This document shows positions 1 through 20,484 of a DNA stretch of 64,000 nucleotides, piece after piece; position 1 is the first letter of the stretch, and the number at the start of each line of letters is the position of its first letter. Location of the stretch: contig CM068313.1 in the NCBI GenBank assembly GCA_034766995.1, positions 26,768,325 to 26,832,324 of the forward strand. Direction: 5' to 3'. A program made the position numbers and the translations under genes. Under the pieces are notes generated by a model, which ran no database searches, was not told the origin of the DNA, and saw only the letters and a list, made by a program, of their open reading frames with translations. This stretch comes from Acanthacorydalis orientalis (taxonomy: Eukaryota; Arthropoda; Insecta; Megaloptera; Corydalidae).

Positions 1-411
1 CGACAAAAACTGTATTGATTTTTACAATGAATCATATTTTCTTTCGAACTGGTTTAAAATGTAATTACACTTTGATTTTATTTAAAATGTGTGTATAACG
101 CAAAATATCGATTTGTTCCACTACAAAAGAGATAAGAAAATATTCGTATTTGCTTAGTTTCTTCGTGTTAGCATCATGTATAGTTATGCTAAAAAAATAA
201 AAAAAATGTCATTTGATAGATGAAATAAATTTAAGATTAAATTTAAAACACATTTGTATATTTAATGTTTTAATAAATATATATTATTTAATTAGAACGT
301 CTAGGAATAAAAAAATATTTTCTTTTGTCATAAAATGTGTAAATTAATAATGATATATAATTAAATATAATATTTAAAAAAATATATAAACAAAATGTAA
401 TTCTTGCCACT

Positions 412-485
412 AGGCACCGGCGAGATTCGAACTCGCGATCTCCTGTTTACTAGACAGGCGCTTTAACCAACTAAGCCACGGCGCC
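412..485 (-). tRNA. tRNA-Thr (anticodon AGT)
   Basis: Reads on the minus strand as a complete 74-nt cloverleaf without intron or encoded CCA. The acceptor arms GGCGCCG and CGGTGCC pair with one G-U. The anticodon stem CCTGT/ACAGG encloses the loop CTAGTAA, giving anticodon AGT (plus-strand bases 449-451), which reads the Thr codon ACU. The D-arm carries GGCTTAGTTGG (A box) and the T-arm GAGTTCGAATCTC (B box). Short T runs follow on the minus strand (plus 392-395 and 376-382) and would serve as a Pol III terminator. It is intact and probably functional. Confidence 0.96.
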
Positions 486-1472
486 TCTGAACGAAGCAGC
501 GAAGTTTGGGATAATAACACGAACTACATAATTCTACTCTATTTTATGTATATATATTTAATTGGGATATTTATACGATATAAAATCAATGTAATTTACG
601 CGACATAAAATTATTTACAATTAGTATATCTGTATTTTACTTCTTTAGTTTAATTCAATAGATTTTTTGCGATAATATTTTTTCAATAACGAAACCTCGA
701 TTGTCATTATCTATGACAAAATTACGCATAATAAATGAATTAATAGATGAAATTTCACATTTTATTGCGTTATACATTGAAATACTTATCTATCAAGTTC
801 ACTGAACACAGATTACATATTTGTTATATTGATATTTTAGTAATAATACATTTTTAAATATTCGAAAATTAAAAATAGGTAAAATTACACAATATATTAC
901 AATATTTTTCTTCATACTTTTTAATTGCGTGTATTATTAAAATCTGTAATAATTTACTACACTTTATTTATAGATCTTTTTTATTTTATAACTCTCTATA
1001 TGCGACTAAAATTATTATTATTTTTAACTTGTCAAAAAACCGACGTTAGATTTATTTCATCAATTATCTAAAAAACTTGTATCAAAAAAGAATTACTTCC
1101 AATAGAATTTTAATATGTTTATTCTTTTCATATTTTAAGTTTTTAGAATTTAAATATTTTCATTTGTGTTAGTTACAAATTTTGTTTGTTATTTATTTCA
1201 GACTATACATGTTTTTTTTATATGTATATAGTTTCGAAAAATATTTTTGTTATATATGTTTATTGATATATTTTATTTTTAAAAATAAGTATACTTTAAG
1301 TGTATTCATAAAGCGTATAATCAAAATCATTCAATATTATTTAATAATTTTTATTGATTTTAAAAATACGAAACCAATAAAAATGAACATATATTATGTA
1401 TAAAGCATAATATGTTATACATATTAATTTTTTTACTATTCATACTATTCATAATTTATTTATATTAGGTGA

Positions 1473-1531
<59 letters not shown>

Positions 1532-1560
1532 GTATAATACAAGTTCAAGTGAGATTGATA
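486..1560. other. AT-rich intergenic stretch
   Basis: No supported gene. Very AT-rich sequence with a (TA)n array at about 1478-1526. A 73-codon open frame at 1182-1403 has only low-complexity Phe/Tyr/Ile composition and no splice or family support. Confidence 0.6.
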
Positions 1561-1567
1561 TATAAAT

Positions 1568-1581
1568 TTTATTAATTTATT
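1568..1581 (-). promoter_or_regulatory. Two overlapping-range poly(A) signals for the His/Pro-rich gene
   Basis: On the minus strand two AATAAA hexamers occur at plus 1576-1581 and 1568-1573, about 220 nt past the stop codon of the upstream gene. They are the first canonical polyadenylation signals I see after that stop. Actual use is inferred. Confidence 0.4.
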
Positions 1582-1801
1582 TAAAAAAATAATACAAATT
1601 TAAACATATTCACAGGTACAATATAAAATATAAGAATTGTTTTCATTAAAATGAACATATTATTATCATATCATCATATATAGTATCAAATGGCACATGT
1701 TCTCTTTTAAAAAGAGATTATTTCGATTTTACAATATATTTTTGATTCGTTACAAATGAGTTTCTCTTATTAGACTTTTAAGAGACTTATTATAAGAAAA
1801 C

Positions 1802-4340
1802 TTATTGTTTGAATGGTGCCTGTATGAAATGATTGCTTTTGACGAAAGGTGTTTGCAATCCTATTGAAGGATGTGGAATATTGATTGAGTGCGTGAATGG
1901 AAATTGTGGTACAATAGAGTGTGGACCTACTGACTGTGGTGCAATTGTTTGTGGAATAATTGGTTGTGGTAATATTGGCTGTGGTAATATTGGCTGTGGT
2001 GCTATTGGTTGTGGTACTACTGGCTGCGGTAAAATTGGTTGCGGAGCGATCGGTTGAGGTATAAGGGACGGAGAAGCAAACGGTATTTGAGAGTGTATTA
2101 AATTAGGTGTTATTGGAAGACTATTTTGTATAAAAGGGTGTCTTGGAAAAGTCGCACTATATGATGACTGTATTGAATGGCCTGGCTTAATAATATTTGT
2201 ATTAAACGGCAAAACACCTGTATTTCCTAATGGAAAAATAGCATTGGGATGTTTAACAAGTAATGGATTAATTGGGGTAGGAGATATTGGAAAATTTCCG
2301 AAAACTGGTTTAATTACATTTGGTGCTATGGGTAATGGTGCCGGAATTGGTGCATTAAATCCCGGGTTTGAAACAACTGGTCCTATTGGCTGAAGAAATT
2401 GATTCGGCACTATAGGAAGGCCTGAACCCAACGGATGTACATTTTGTATAAAAGGCTGTACTGGCACAGCTGGGACCTGCGCTGGTACAATAGGTTTGTA
2501 ATGATGTGTAGAAAAACTAGGGGAAAAAGATGAAACCACGACTGGAGGATATGGCTGCACTGAAATTGGTTTCAGAATAGGAGTTTGAAACGATATAACT
2601 GGTCCAATTCCTGGTTTCAATATTGGCGTTTGTACAGGCAAAATGGGTGCCACTGCAGGTTTTGCAATATGAGTATGTACAGGATAAATTACTTGTGTAA
2701 CAGGATTCTGTACTGGCGTTATTACTTGAGGTTGTTCGATAACCGGATGTTGCGCTGGCACAACATGAGTTGGTACTTGAGGAGCCACTGGAATCACTGG
2801 TTTTTGTGGAAACTGTACTGGTGTATGTATAGGCCGTATAGGTTCTTCTACAGGGTGAACTGGTGCTTGAATACCGGGTTTTACATGATGATGAGGCGGA
2901 TTATGTTCTACAGCGTGTACTGGTCGTTGTGGAGGAAGATAATGATTCGTTGGAGGTGATGGATCTTTAATAGTTTGATATAACTGTTGAACAACAGGTC
3001 GATGTATAGACTGCGGAGGAGTGTGTACTTGAATTTGTGGACGAATCGAGTTAAAATTTACAGAAGCCGGTGGTCTTAGAAAATTTACTTGTGGTTTGGA
3101 TGCAAATGATACAGGCACATTATGTACAGCAGGTTTATATTGCAATGCAGGAACAATGGATCTTACAATTGGAAGAAGACGTTGACTAGATCTTATTGGG
3201 CCATAGCCAACGATATATCTTGCACCTACAGGATTCACTGCAAATTGTCTAATATGCGCTTGCGGTCGTTGATTGTACAGGTTGAAAAATCCACGTTTGT
3301 CTTTTTTTTCAGTCTTTATTGGTTCATTAGAATTCTCAATAGGATCAATATTTATATGATGATGGTGACTATGTTGGAGGTTATGATTAACGTGTTCCAC
3401 ATGATGTTTATGATGCTGATTCATTAATTGATTATGTGCTTCATGATGATTCTCGATTGGCGATGTTGCAGTGACAACTAATACAGTTGTTAAAAATACC
3501 TAAAAATAACATTTCATTAAACACGTATTTAATCAAATGATGTATGATAAATAAATGCTATTATGCTTTCAATAAGCGTTATATATAAACTAATAAAAAA
3601 TAAACACATTCAAAAAATTAAAATACTTTTCTTGCATAGTAAATATTATAAATTTGAATTAATAGTCTTTATTATTATTGTCTTATCGATTAGTGTAAAT
3701 TGAATTTTTTACATTTCGTTTTTTCAAACATGAAAGATTTTTCGAATAAATGCTTTTTTTATTTTAAACATCAAAGATATTTGTAAATTATTTTTTTTTA
3801 ATTTTTAACATATTGTCGATTGCTTGTTTTATTTTTAAACAATATTTATATAAAATAGCAGCATTTATTAATCATAAATTTAGGAACAAATAGAAATATA
3901 TGAATGAAATTACAATTTACATTAATTGTTAAAAATAGATTTTGTGGTAATCTAATATTATAAGAATTATTGCATTTAATATGTAAATTATTTAAATTTA
4001 TTTAAAGAAATATATTATTTATTTATACGTGTTTTTCAGTAAAAAATATGAAAATGTATTGAAAATTAAAAATGAAATACTTATTTGCATACATTATTCA
4101 GTTTTAATTGGACATATTAATTTTTTAAAAAAAAGAACATATAGATAACAATCTTTAAGTAAACATCTAAATATCCTTTTGATTGAAAAACGTTCAATTC
4201 ACATCACAGTTAAAATCACAAAATCCGATCACAATGTGCACTTGTTTCACTTTGAATCGATGTATCACTTTTTGTACATGCAACTATGTCACTCCCTCGT
4301 GTGTAAACGGCATTGAACTTACCCAGAACGTCTTCATCAT
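1802..4340 (-). CDS. Secreted His/Pro-rich repeat protein, 2 exons, 571 aa
   Basis: Coding exons are 4323-4340 and 1802-3499 (phase 0). Exon 1 encodes MMKTFW and ends in a perfect GTAAGT donor. Exon 2 begins after TTATTTTTAG and continues the signal peptide (hydrophobic VFLTTVLVVTATS, residues 7-19), so the split rebuilds a textbook secretory leader. A His-rich segment follows (about 35-56), then a basic KKDKR site (71-75) that suits furin-type processing. A long Pro/Val/Ile/Gln-rich region ends in degenerate PQPI-type pentapeptide repeats (about 485-540). No enzyme motif or cysteine framework is seen. Low-complexity secreted proteins like this are common among insect cuticle, silk and other extracellular matrix components, but I do not recognise a named family and the role is unknown. 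A TATA box lies upstream at 4466-4474. The start is chosen because it yields the signal peptide and is 5' of the donor in frame; a second ATG follows immediately. Confidence 0.85.
1890..2065 (-). repeat. Intragenic 15-bp minisatellite encoding PQPIx repeats
   Basis: The plus strand shows repeated units of the type GGTTGTGGTAATATT, which on the coding (minus) strand encode successive PQP(I/V)(A/L/V/I) pentapeptides. About ten units are visible, with decay toward both ends. This array is a likely source of length variation in the protein. Confidence 0.8.
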
Positions 4341-4465
4341 GCGCTACCTGTTCTGGTATAACGCACTGTACATAAACACTATGACCTACACAAGGTCTGT
4401 ATTTCATACACCCGCAACAAATCGAAGAATATAATATATGTGGCCACGGGCCAACGGTTTCGATC

Positions 4466-4474
4466 CTTTATATA
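4466..4474 (-). promoter_or_regulatory. TATA box of the His/Pro-rich gene
   Basis: The minus strand reads TATATAAAG, about 126 nt upstream of the ATG at 4340, in a locally GC-richer stretch. A start site near 4440 would give a 5' UTR of about 100 nt. A strong TATA element suits a tissue-specific, highly expressed secreted product. The start site itself is inferred. Confidence 0.6.
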
Positions 4475-13989
<9,515 letters not shown>

Positions 13990-16245
13990 ATGTTTAAGTT
14001 CAATAAACATTTGTGTTGTTTGTGGCTGTTAATCTTAAGTGAAATATTTAATACAAATTGTGATCAAATTAGACAAAAAAATGATTTCGTTTCTCGAGAG
14101 ATTTTTGAAGATATTGATTCTACGACGGTACGAGATAAGAGAACAGTAGATTTTATTTTACGAGGCGTTTCTGATTTATTTGGTTATGATGTCCAAAGAA
14201 GACCGTCAGCTTTACCAATTGGAAGAGCGCAACCAGGAGCTGCAGCACAACCAGGAGCTCCAGCACAACCAGGGGCTGGAGCACCTCCAGCAGCTGGAGC
14301 TCCTCCAGCAGCAGCAGCACCACCTGCAGCAGCTCCACCACAACCAGCAGCTGCACCTCCTCCTCCAGCAACAATGCCAAGAATTCCTATGCCTCCAAAT
14401 GCTGCACCTCCTCCAGCAATGGCACCTCCTCCGGGAATGGCGCCTCCTCCGGGAATGGCGCCTCCTCCGGGAATGGCGCCTCCTCCAGGAATGGTGCCTC
14501 CTCCGGGAATGGCGCCTCCTCCGGGAATGGCGCCTCCTCCGGGAATGGCGCCACCTCCGGGAATGGCGGCACCTCCACCACCTGCTCAGGGTCCTCCACC
14601 ACTGACTCAGTCAATTAGAAAAAACTTTTCAATTAACTTCAACTGGGGAAGAAGTTTATTGCCTTCTGTACAGGTTTCAGCTCAAGCACCGCCTCCACCA
14701 GCAGCGCCTCCAGCTGCACAAAATCCTCCTCTTCCAGCAGCGGCTGGACCTGCTCCACCACCTCCACCTGCACCCGCTCCACCACCAATGGCGCCTGCAC
14801 CACCTCCGCCACCACCTCCACCTATGGCACCTGCTCCTCCTCCTCCTCCACCACCACCACCTATGGCACCTGCTCCACCTCCTAATAATCCTCCACCTCC
14901 ACCTCCTGGTCCTCAGAAAACATCACTGTTCTATAGTGAATACGATGAAGAAAATTCTCCATATTATCAATACGACGATTACAATTACAATAGCCCAAAT
15001 CCTCACAATAATCAACACAGGTCACATTATAGTAGTGAGGAAGATTATGGATACCAACCTGAAGAAAAACAAAGACATCAAAATTACAAAAATTCTCCAT
15101 CCTGGAATAATTTCGATGATAACGATGACAGTTATTCTGATAAAAAATATTACTCTTTACCATCTCAACCTTATAACACTGCTGTTCATGATGCAGTCAA
15201 TGTATACTGGAAAAATTCTCCTTGGTTAAATCAAAACAAAAATAATCAACAAAACCATCATTCTGCTCAAATAAATAACAATCCTTCACATCAAAATCAC
15301 CATAACACGCATTCTCCAATTATACGTACAAATGAACATAAATCGTTTGGAAAAGCAGTACACGATTTTTGGAATGATTCACCATGGTTGAAACAGTTAA
15401 ATATTCATAATAATGAGAAGATTTCATCTCAAACTTCAAATGAACATCAACCTGAACGTACAAATGAAAATAATCACGGGCGAAATTACGAACGTAATTC
15501 TGGATATTCTTATCAGGCTCCAAGTTACAATCCGCCAGATTTTTTGAAATTTGACGAAGAATTGAAAAATTCTCCAAATCAACAACCTGATCACCATAAG
15601 CAACAATATGAAGGATACGAATTAGGTGAACATATTCCGGCTAATGAATATAATGATAAACAGTATGTAAATAGAGGAGGCGAAAAATGTACGAATTGCA
15701 ATATAAATAGAGGAAAACCAGCTAAACATACAAACAAAAATTATGAAAATTTATCAGTACAAATTGCACCGGATGGAACTCAGTATACAATCGATTCTGG
15801 ACTGATTGAAGATATACATCATCAAGCGAGCCAACCTTTACAGCTTCATGAAATCCATGTGGGTGACAAAAATAATAATTTGTTTGTTCCTATCGAAATG
15901 GATTACGGAGGTAGTGAAATAAAACAGCAACAAATTATATCCTCGCCACACCCGCAACAAAGTCATGAAGTTGATATAAAACCAGCGACAAGTTATAGTC
16001 GTCAAAGCAACGATTTTGGAAATAATAAAGCTTTTGGTTCTTACTCTTTTGATAATTTACGTGATTACGGATCTCATCAACCAGATGCAAAATTACATTA
16101 CGTCGATCATTCAACTTATCTAACCAGTGATCCTTGGAAACAAGATACACCCTTATCAAACAGTGCTACAGTTCATACCGATGGATACAGTAAAAAATAC
16201 GAACAAGTGCAAGTTTCTAAAGAAGAAACTCATCTACCATTATAA
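13990..16245 (+). CDS. Secreted Pro-rich protein with AVHDxW repeats, 751 aa
   Basis: A single long exon. The ATG at 13990 is preceded by an in-frame TAA at 13978. Residues 1-24 form a signal peptide (hydrophobic LCCLWLLILSEIF), followed by an RDKR furin-like site at 48-51. Residues 72-310 are Pro/Ala-rich, with about eight MAPPPG hexapeptides (about 145-192) and polyproline runs. Residues 310-751 are Asn/His/Gln/Tyr/Asp-rich and contain a recurring motif, AVHDAVNVYWKNSPWL (from about 398) and AVHDFWNDSPWL (from about 455), with related NSPSW and DPWK copies. A lone CTNC pair lies near 567. Like the His/Pro-rich gene it combines a signal peptide, a dibasic site and a low-complexity body, so an extracellular or cuticle-type structural role is plausible, but no family is recognised. 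Frames antisense to and shifted from the repeats are also open because of codon periodicity; they are not genes. A poly(A) signal lies at 16395. Confidence 0.85.
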   Translation: MFKFNKHLCCLWLLILSEIFNTNCDQIRQKNDFVSREIFEDIDSTTVRDKRTVDFILRGVSDLFGYDVQRRPSALPIGRAQPGAAAQPGAPAQPGAGAPPAAGAPPAAAAPPAAAPPQPAAAPPPPATMPRIPMPPNAAPPPAMAPPPGMAPPPGMAPPPGMAPPPGMVPPPGMAPPPGMAPPPGMAPPPGMAAPPPPAQGPPPLTQSIRKNFSINFNWGRSLLPSVQVSAQAPPPPAAPPAAQNPPLPAAAGPAPPPPPAPAPPPMAPAPPPPPPPPMAPAPPPPPPPPPMAPAPPPNNPPPPPPGPQKTSLFYSEYDEENSPYYQYDDYNYNSPNPHNNQHRSHYSSEEDYGYQPEEKQRHQNYKNSPSWNNFDDNDDSYSDKKYYSLPSQPYNTAVHDAVNVYWKNSPWLNQNKNNQQNHHSAQINNNPSHQNHHNTHSPIIRTNEHKSFGKAVHDFWNDSPWLKQLNIHNNEKISSQTSNEHQPERTNENNHGRNYERNSGYSYQAPSYNPPDFLKFDEELKNSPNQQPDHHKQQYEGYELGEHIPANEYNDKQYVNRGGEKCTNCNINRGKPAKHTNKNYENLSVQIAPDGTQYTIDSGLIEDIHHQASQPLQLHEIHVGDKNNNLFVPIEMDYGGSEIKQQQIISSPHPQQSHEVDIKPATSYSRQSNDFGNNKAFGSYSFDNLRDYGSHQPDAKLHYVDHSTYLTSDPWKQDTPLSNSATVHTDGYSKKYEQVQVSKEETHLPL
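14408..14570 (+). repeat. Coding 18-bp minisatellite (MAPPPG units)
   Basis: Near-identical 18-bp units of the form ATGGCGCCTCCTCCGGGA occur about eight times in tandem. They differ only at wobble positions, plus one GTG variant (Val for Ala). The high identity suggests recent expansion, and the array is probably polymorphic in unit number. Confidence 0.88.
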
Positions 16246-16394
16246 AATGTTTATTAATTTCATATCCATCAATTATTTAAATATTGTTACGCAAATAATG
16301 TGTTTTATTATTATTTAATTGCTTTTAAAATGATATTTTTCTACCATTTGATTAATAATGTATGTAAAATAGTATAAATGTTATTTCTTGTAGC

Positions 16395-16400
16395 AATAAA
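16395..16400 (+). promoter_or_regulatory. Poly(A) signal of the Pro-rich gene
   Basis: AATAAA occurs 150 nt after the TAA that ends the 751-aa frame, consistent with a complete proximal transcript. A second AATAAA at about 16959 follows the downstream exon pair. Confidence 0.5.
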
Positions 16401-16542
16401 ACGTTTTCTAATACTTGTAATGTTATTTTCATAATTAAATAAATTTATCATTTTTCGTATATTAAATCTTGTCTTAATAAAAAGAATTATAAGAAAACAA
16501 ACACTTACCTTATTTAGACATAAATATATTACTTAATTTCAG

Positions 16543-16879
16543 GATAAGAATATACAATGCACAGGTGTTCAAGAAGTGTGCATTCAGACAGATCAAGAAA
16601 AATATAAAGAAGAAGCGCAAGAAGAAAATGATTGCAGTAATCAGTTGCAAAACAATAATATCCAAAAAAATATAAGTAAACAAAAGAAAGATGATATATA
16701 TTCTTATCAACTAAAAATAAACACAGAAAACTTAAGCAGCAATCGCAAACGGTAACATATTAATTATTATTATTTTTAACATAAATTAACAATAAACTAA
16801 CAATATTTACAGCATTTTAGAAATTATTGACAATTTCAAGAACGAAATTCTAACGGATATATCACCACAAGAAACGTAA
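16543..16879 (+). CDS. Two downstream exons, probable alternative C-terminus of the Pro-rich gene
   Basis: Exon a, 16543-16751, follows the acceptor CTTAATTTCAG, is fully open for 69 codons (starts DKNIQCTGVQEVC, Lys/Glu/Gln/Asn-rich) and ends at CG|GTAACA. Exon b, 16813-16879, follows TTTACAG and completes the Arg codon. It then reads ILEIIDNFKNEILTDISPQE and Thr before TAA. Phases match exactly. An AATAAA follows near 16959. There is no initiator ATG, so an upstream exon is needed. Exon a starts in phase 0, and the 751-aa frame offers phase-0 GT dinucleotides at 16207 (CAA|GTGCAA) and 16213 (CAA|GTTTCT) just before its stop. An alternative isoform swapping the last residues for this 91-residue tail is therefore plausible. 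These donors are weak, so the pair could instead belong to an unrecognised gene. Confidence 0.5.
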
Positions 16880-17181
16880 ATAACAAGCACTAATGAAACA
16901 CATCTTTTTTAAAAAAGAGCTGCATTTTTATAATACTAATTTTTATATAAATTTTATCAATAAATTGAACTTTTTTATAGCAGAATATAAATCAAACATA
17001 TTTATACATTTACAATATTTTAATTTCAAAAAATTATAAAATTCATAACACAAGTATGTACAACAGTTGAAATTATAATTTACAATCAAATAAATGATAA
17101 ACGATGAACACTGACAATAATAAATATTAGATTTTTATTTCAAATAATCTACATAACAGAACTTGAAGAACATTCCAAAAT

Positions 17182-17246
17182 TTAATTTTTAATCTGATTC
17201 AGCAATAGTGGAACTGAAACAAAAAAACGTTTTTTTTTAATTTATG

Positions 17247-17284
<38 letters not shown>

Positions 17285-17929
17285 TTGTGTGTGTGAATGA
17301 AACAATATATAAACGAAAAAATATACGAATGAGCTCAATAATTATGTTTTTTTTTCAATAGTTCTAATATTTTTTCCATTTCATATACAGATTTCGGAAA
17401 ATAAGTTGACTATCATTAAAATAAAAACCACCAACATTATAATAATAGGTTTTAGAGAACATTTTTGTTTTAAAAAAATAAATGGTAGATATAAATTAAA
17501 TTATATAAAAATTAACAAAATTTTTAAAAGAATTAAATGAATAATGTCTGTAAATCAACCTTACAAGTTTAATAATTAATTTATATGATCTTTTAGTGTT
17601 TATTTCTACAGATACACGCATTTGTAAAAAAAAAGTATCACTGAAGTTAACTTAATACGGATTTATTATTAACTATTCATACATTTTTTACTAGAATATT
17701 GACGAAAAAAGTTAAAAAAGAAAAATATGATTGTTTACTCATTGCATTCCTAACTAGTACATTTCTTTTAGAAATATTATTTGACAATTGACATGCCTTT
17801 TTAAGTACCATAGTAAGTCAATCAATAATTAACTTTTTGAAAAAATGAAATATATTTAATCTAGATGAACTTTAATTTTTAAACAGGAACTTAATGTTTC
17901 ATTTGGCGAAAATTATGCCTATATATGCA

Positions 17930-17964
<35 letters not shown>

Positions 17965-18612
17965 CATTGTGTGTGTGTGTGTGTGTGTATTTATCTATGT
18001 ATGTGTGTATTTATCTATGATGTGTATGTATTTATCTATGCATATTTGCGTGTGCATAATGGTATTACGAAAATAGATTCAAATTCCAAAATATACAATA
18101 TGCAAGGGAATATGTTATTGTGTCACTTACATAATGCAAAAAAATAAGTAATGTGTACTGTAACATGTGAAACGAAGTCAATTTCGCATTGGTATCGCGC
18201 AATACGTTTGCACACACTATAGAATTATTATAAATCATTTAATGAACATAGATCAAAATAAATAAATAATTATATAGATCGTTAGGATTTAAAAAAGGTT
18301 ACATTAATGGACTAAGAAAAGTGATTCATTTGGTAATGACAAACATTTCACAAAATCAATAAACACAAAATTTATAACTGAATTCTTATATCGTTACTAC
18401 TTCAATTAGACACACCTTGAATTTATTAACATGTAAAAATATTAATATGTATTTATGTGTAAATTAATCTTTGAAATGTGTGGAAACTTACGTATTCTAT
18501 ATGTTATAACTAATGCCGTAAACATTATGACATTATTTATAACAGCGTCTCTAACTTTACGTTTCTCTTCTGCGTGATCAATTTTTTCTCCGACCCCTTG
18601 TATTCTAAACAT
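17182..18612 (-). CDS. TOMM5: Mitochondrial import receptor subunit TOM5 homologue, 50 aa
   Basis: Coding exons are 18492-18612 (ends C|GTAAGT, phase 1) and 17182-17213 (after TTGTTTCAG). The protein begins MFRIQGVGEKIDHAEEKRK, continues with a single hydrophobic segment (about residues 27-41, VIMFTALVITYRI), and ends PLLLNQIKN. Vertebrate TOM5 is 51 residues, starts MFRI, has the same charged N-terminal helix and carries one membrane segment followed by a short P-x-L-L-K-type tail, so order, length and start all agree. TOM5 is a small subunit of the outer-membrane TOM complex, bound to TOM40, and helps assemble and stabilise the import pore. The last exon has only 32 coding nt and the intron is 1278 nt. 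The ATG lies 385 nt downstream of the WDR19 stop on the same strand, so the genes are close tandem neighbours with separate promoters presumed. Confidence 0.88.
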
Positions 18613-18996
18613 TTTAATTGATTATTGGAACACTTTTTAATTTAATTTCGTTTGTACAACACGAGATGTTCCCAAAAAAACATTTAAAACAATTTGAGGT
18701 TAATGTAAATTTACTAGCGCTGTGTCGATTTAATGAACTAATGAGGTCAACTACAATTTCATAATTTTTTACCACAGATTAATAAAACAAACATATATAA
18801 TATTTATTTGCTATTTACAAATAATACACATAAAATAATTTAAATAAATTATTTGGTATAAACATTTTGGTCGAAAATACAGTTACAACGATAACTCTAC
18901 AAAATAGATTTGTGAAAATAATATAATTCTTTTTAAAATTGTAATACATTTTCATACAATGGACGGAATGACTTTGTACTTCACAAAATAATTATC
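18613..18996 (-). other. WDR19 3' UTR and TOM5 promoter interval
   Basis: 384 nt between the WDR19 stop and the TOM5 ATG, both on the minus strand. No open frame. It must hold the WDR19 polyadenylation site and the TOM5 start site. I see no canonical AATAAA on the minus strand close to the WDR19 stop and no TATA box near the TOM5 ATG. Confidence 0.5.
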
Positions 18997-19314
18997 CTAA
19001 TCTTCATAATCATCATTTAAATATAAATAAGGACGGCTATTTGTAATTTTTGTTATTCTATGAACATCAATTTTTTCTGAACACATTGGACATGAATCTT
19101 CTGTTTCTAGAAGTCTAAAATAACAAAAACAATATATTATAAATAAAACAATATATATAATAGATAAAAAATTCTGTTAATAATATACTGACATTAAAGT
19201 ATACTTAGTACTACTTTTTTTTATATATTTGCAACAATTTAATACTATATCAAGTACTACTATCAATACTATGCCCACTTAAATCATACTCTTCATTTAA
19301 GAAATCATTTTTCC

Positions 19315-19353
<39 letters not shown>

Positions 19354-20452
19354 CATATCTGAGAACATACAAACTCATAGATACTAGTAATTTTGTACTT
19401 ATTATTTCTTTATACAAAAAACTTCTGAAAGTAAAAAATATTTATACTTAAACTTACTGTGTGAATTCAGATTTAATAGCAGGAAAATCACATTCTGGGC
19501 ATGCTGTGAGATCTTCTTTTATGATATGTCTACCCTAAAACATTTTATTATATAACAAATATTCATGTTTAATTCTAAATATGATTTACTTACTGTTGCT
19601 ATACAAAATGGTAAAGTATTTTTACATTGATTGCACATTAATTCAGTCTCTGGAACTTTAAAATCACAATATGGGCATGGAGATGAAAGCTCTTGTTCAT
19701 TACTTGTATCACCTTTAGGAGGTTTTCGAACAACTGCCTCAATTTTTTTTGAATATTTTTGATCAACTTGAGAACGATACTCAGGTCGCATAAGAATAGC
19801 AGCAAAATTAAAGGCTTGCTTTTTAAGATTTGATCTATGACATTCTATGACTGTAGATGTAAGAATAGGAACAATATCTGTAATTAAATAATTTTATATA
19901 TATATATAATATATATATGTATATACAAATTTTACTTACGAGATGGAAATTTTGATATATTATTAGCTACTCTAATTAACATTCTAGCACCCCTCAGATG
20001 GTCTCCTCTCCTCACATGAATTCTAACTAAAATATAACTATGTAACAAAGTTAAATTTGCTTGCATTTCTGCAGGAATTTTAATTTTGTTTTGTTTTAAC
20101 TCTTGATACATGCTAAATAAAATATCATGGGCATTTCGGTAATTTCCATTAATTTGTTCTTCATTTGCAATAATAATTGCTGTTTTTGCAGCTTCTCTAT
20201 ATTGTTTTCTAGCCATATACAATCTAAATAAGTATTTTGGATCTTTTGGTATTCCTCCATTTGTTTCACCCAGTAAAAATTCAATCAACTGTGAAGATAA
20301 AGTTTCATCATTTGAAGAAGCTACAACATCAATAGCTAAAGATAAAGCTTCATTGTCATCATTACTGGTTTTTGCTACTCTTAATAGCAACTTCATGGCC
20401 TACAAAAATACATACGCTGTTAACAAAAAACTATTGTTCTTTGAATAAGTGA

Positions 20453-20484
<32 letters not shown>

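Noticed and set aside
1833..3427. Plus-strand frames rich in Cys/Gly or Tyr/Trp opposite the His/Pro-rich gene
   Set aside because: Antisense shadows of the Pro codon repeats; the minus-strand frame has the signal peptide, splice sites and promoter.
14153..15577. Several open frames antisense to or shifted within the Pro-rich gene (Glu/Leu/Val-rich or Gln/Leu-rich)
   Set aside because: They are periodic by-products of the CCT/CCA/GCA codon repeats of the real 751-aa frame and have no signal, splice or family support.
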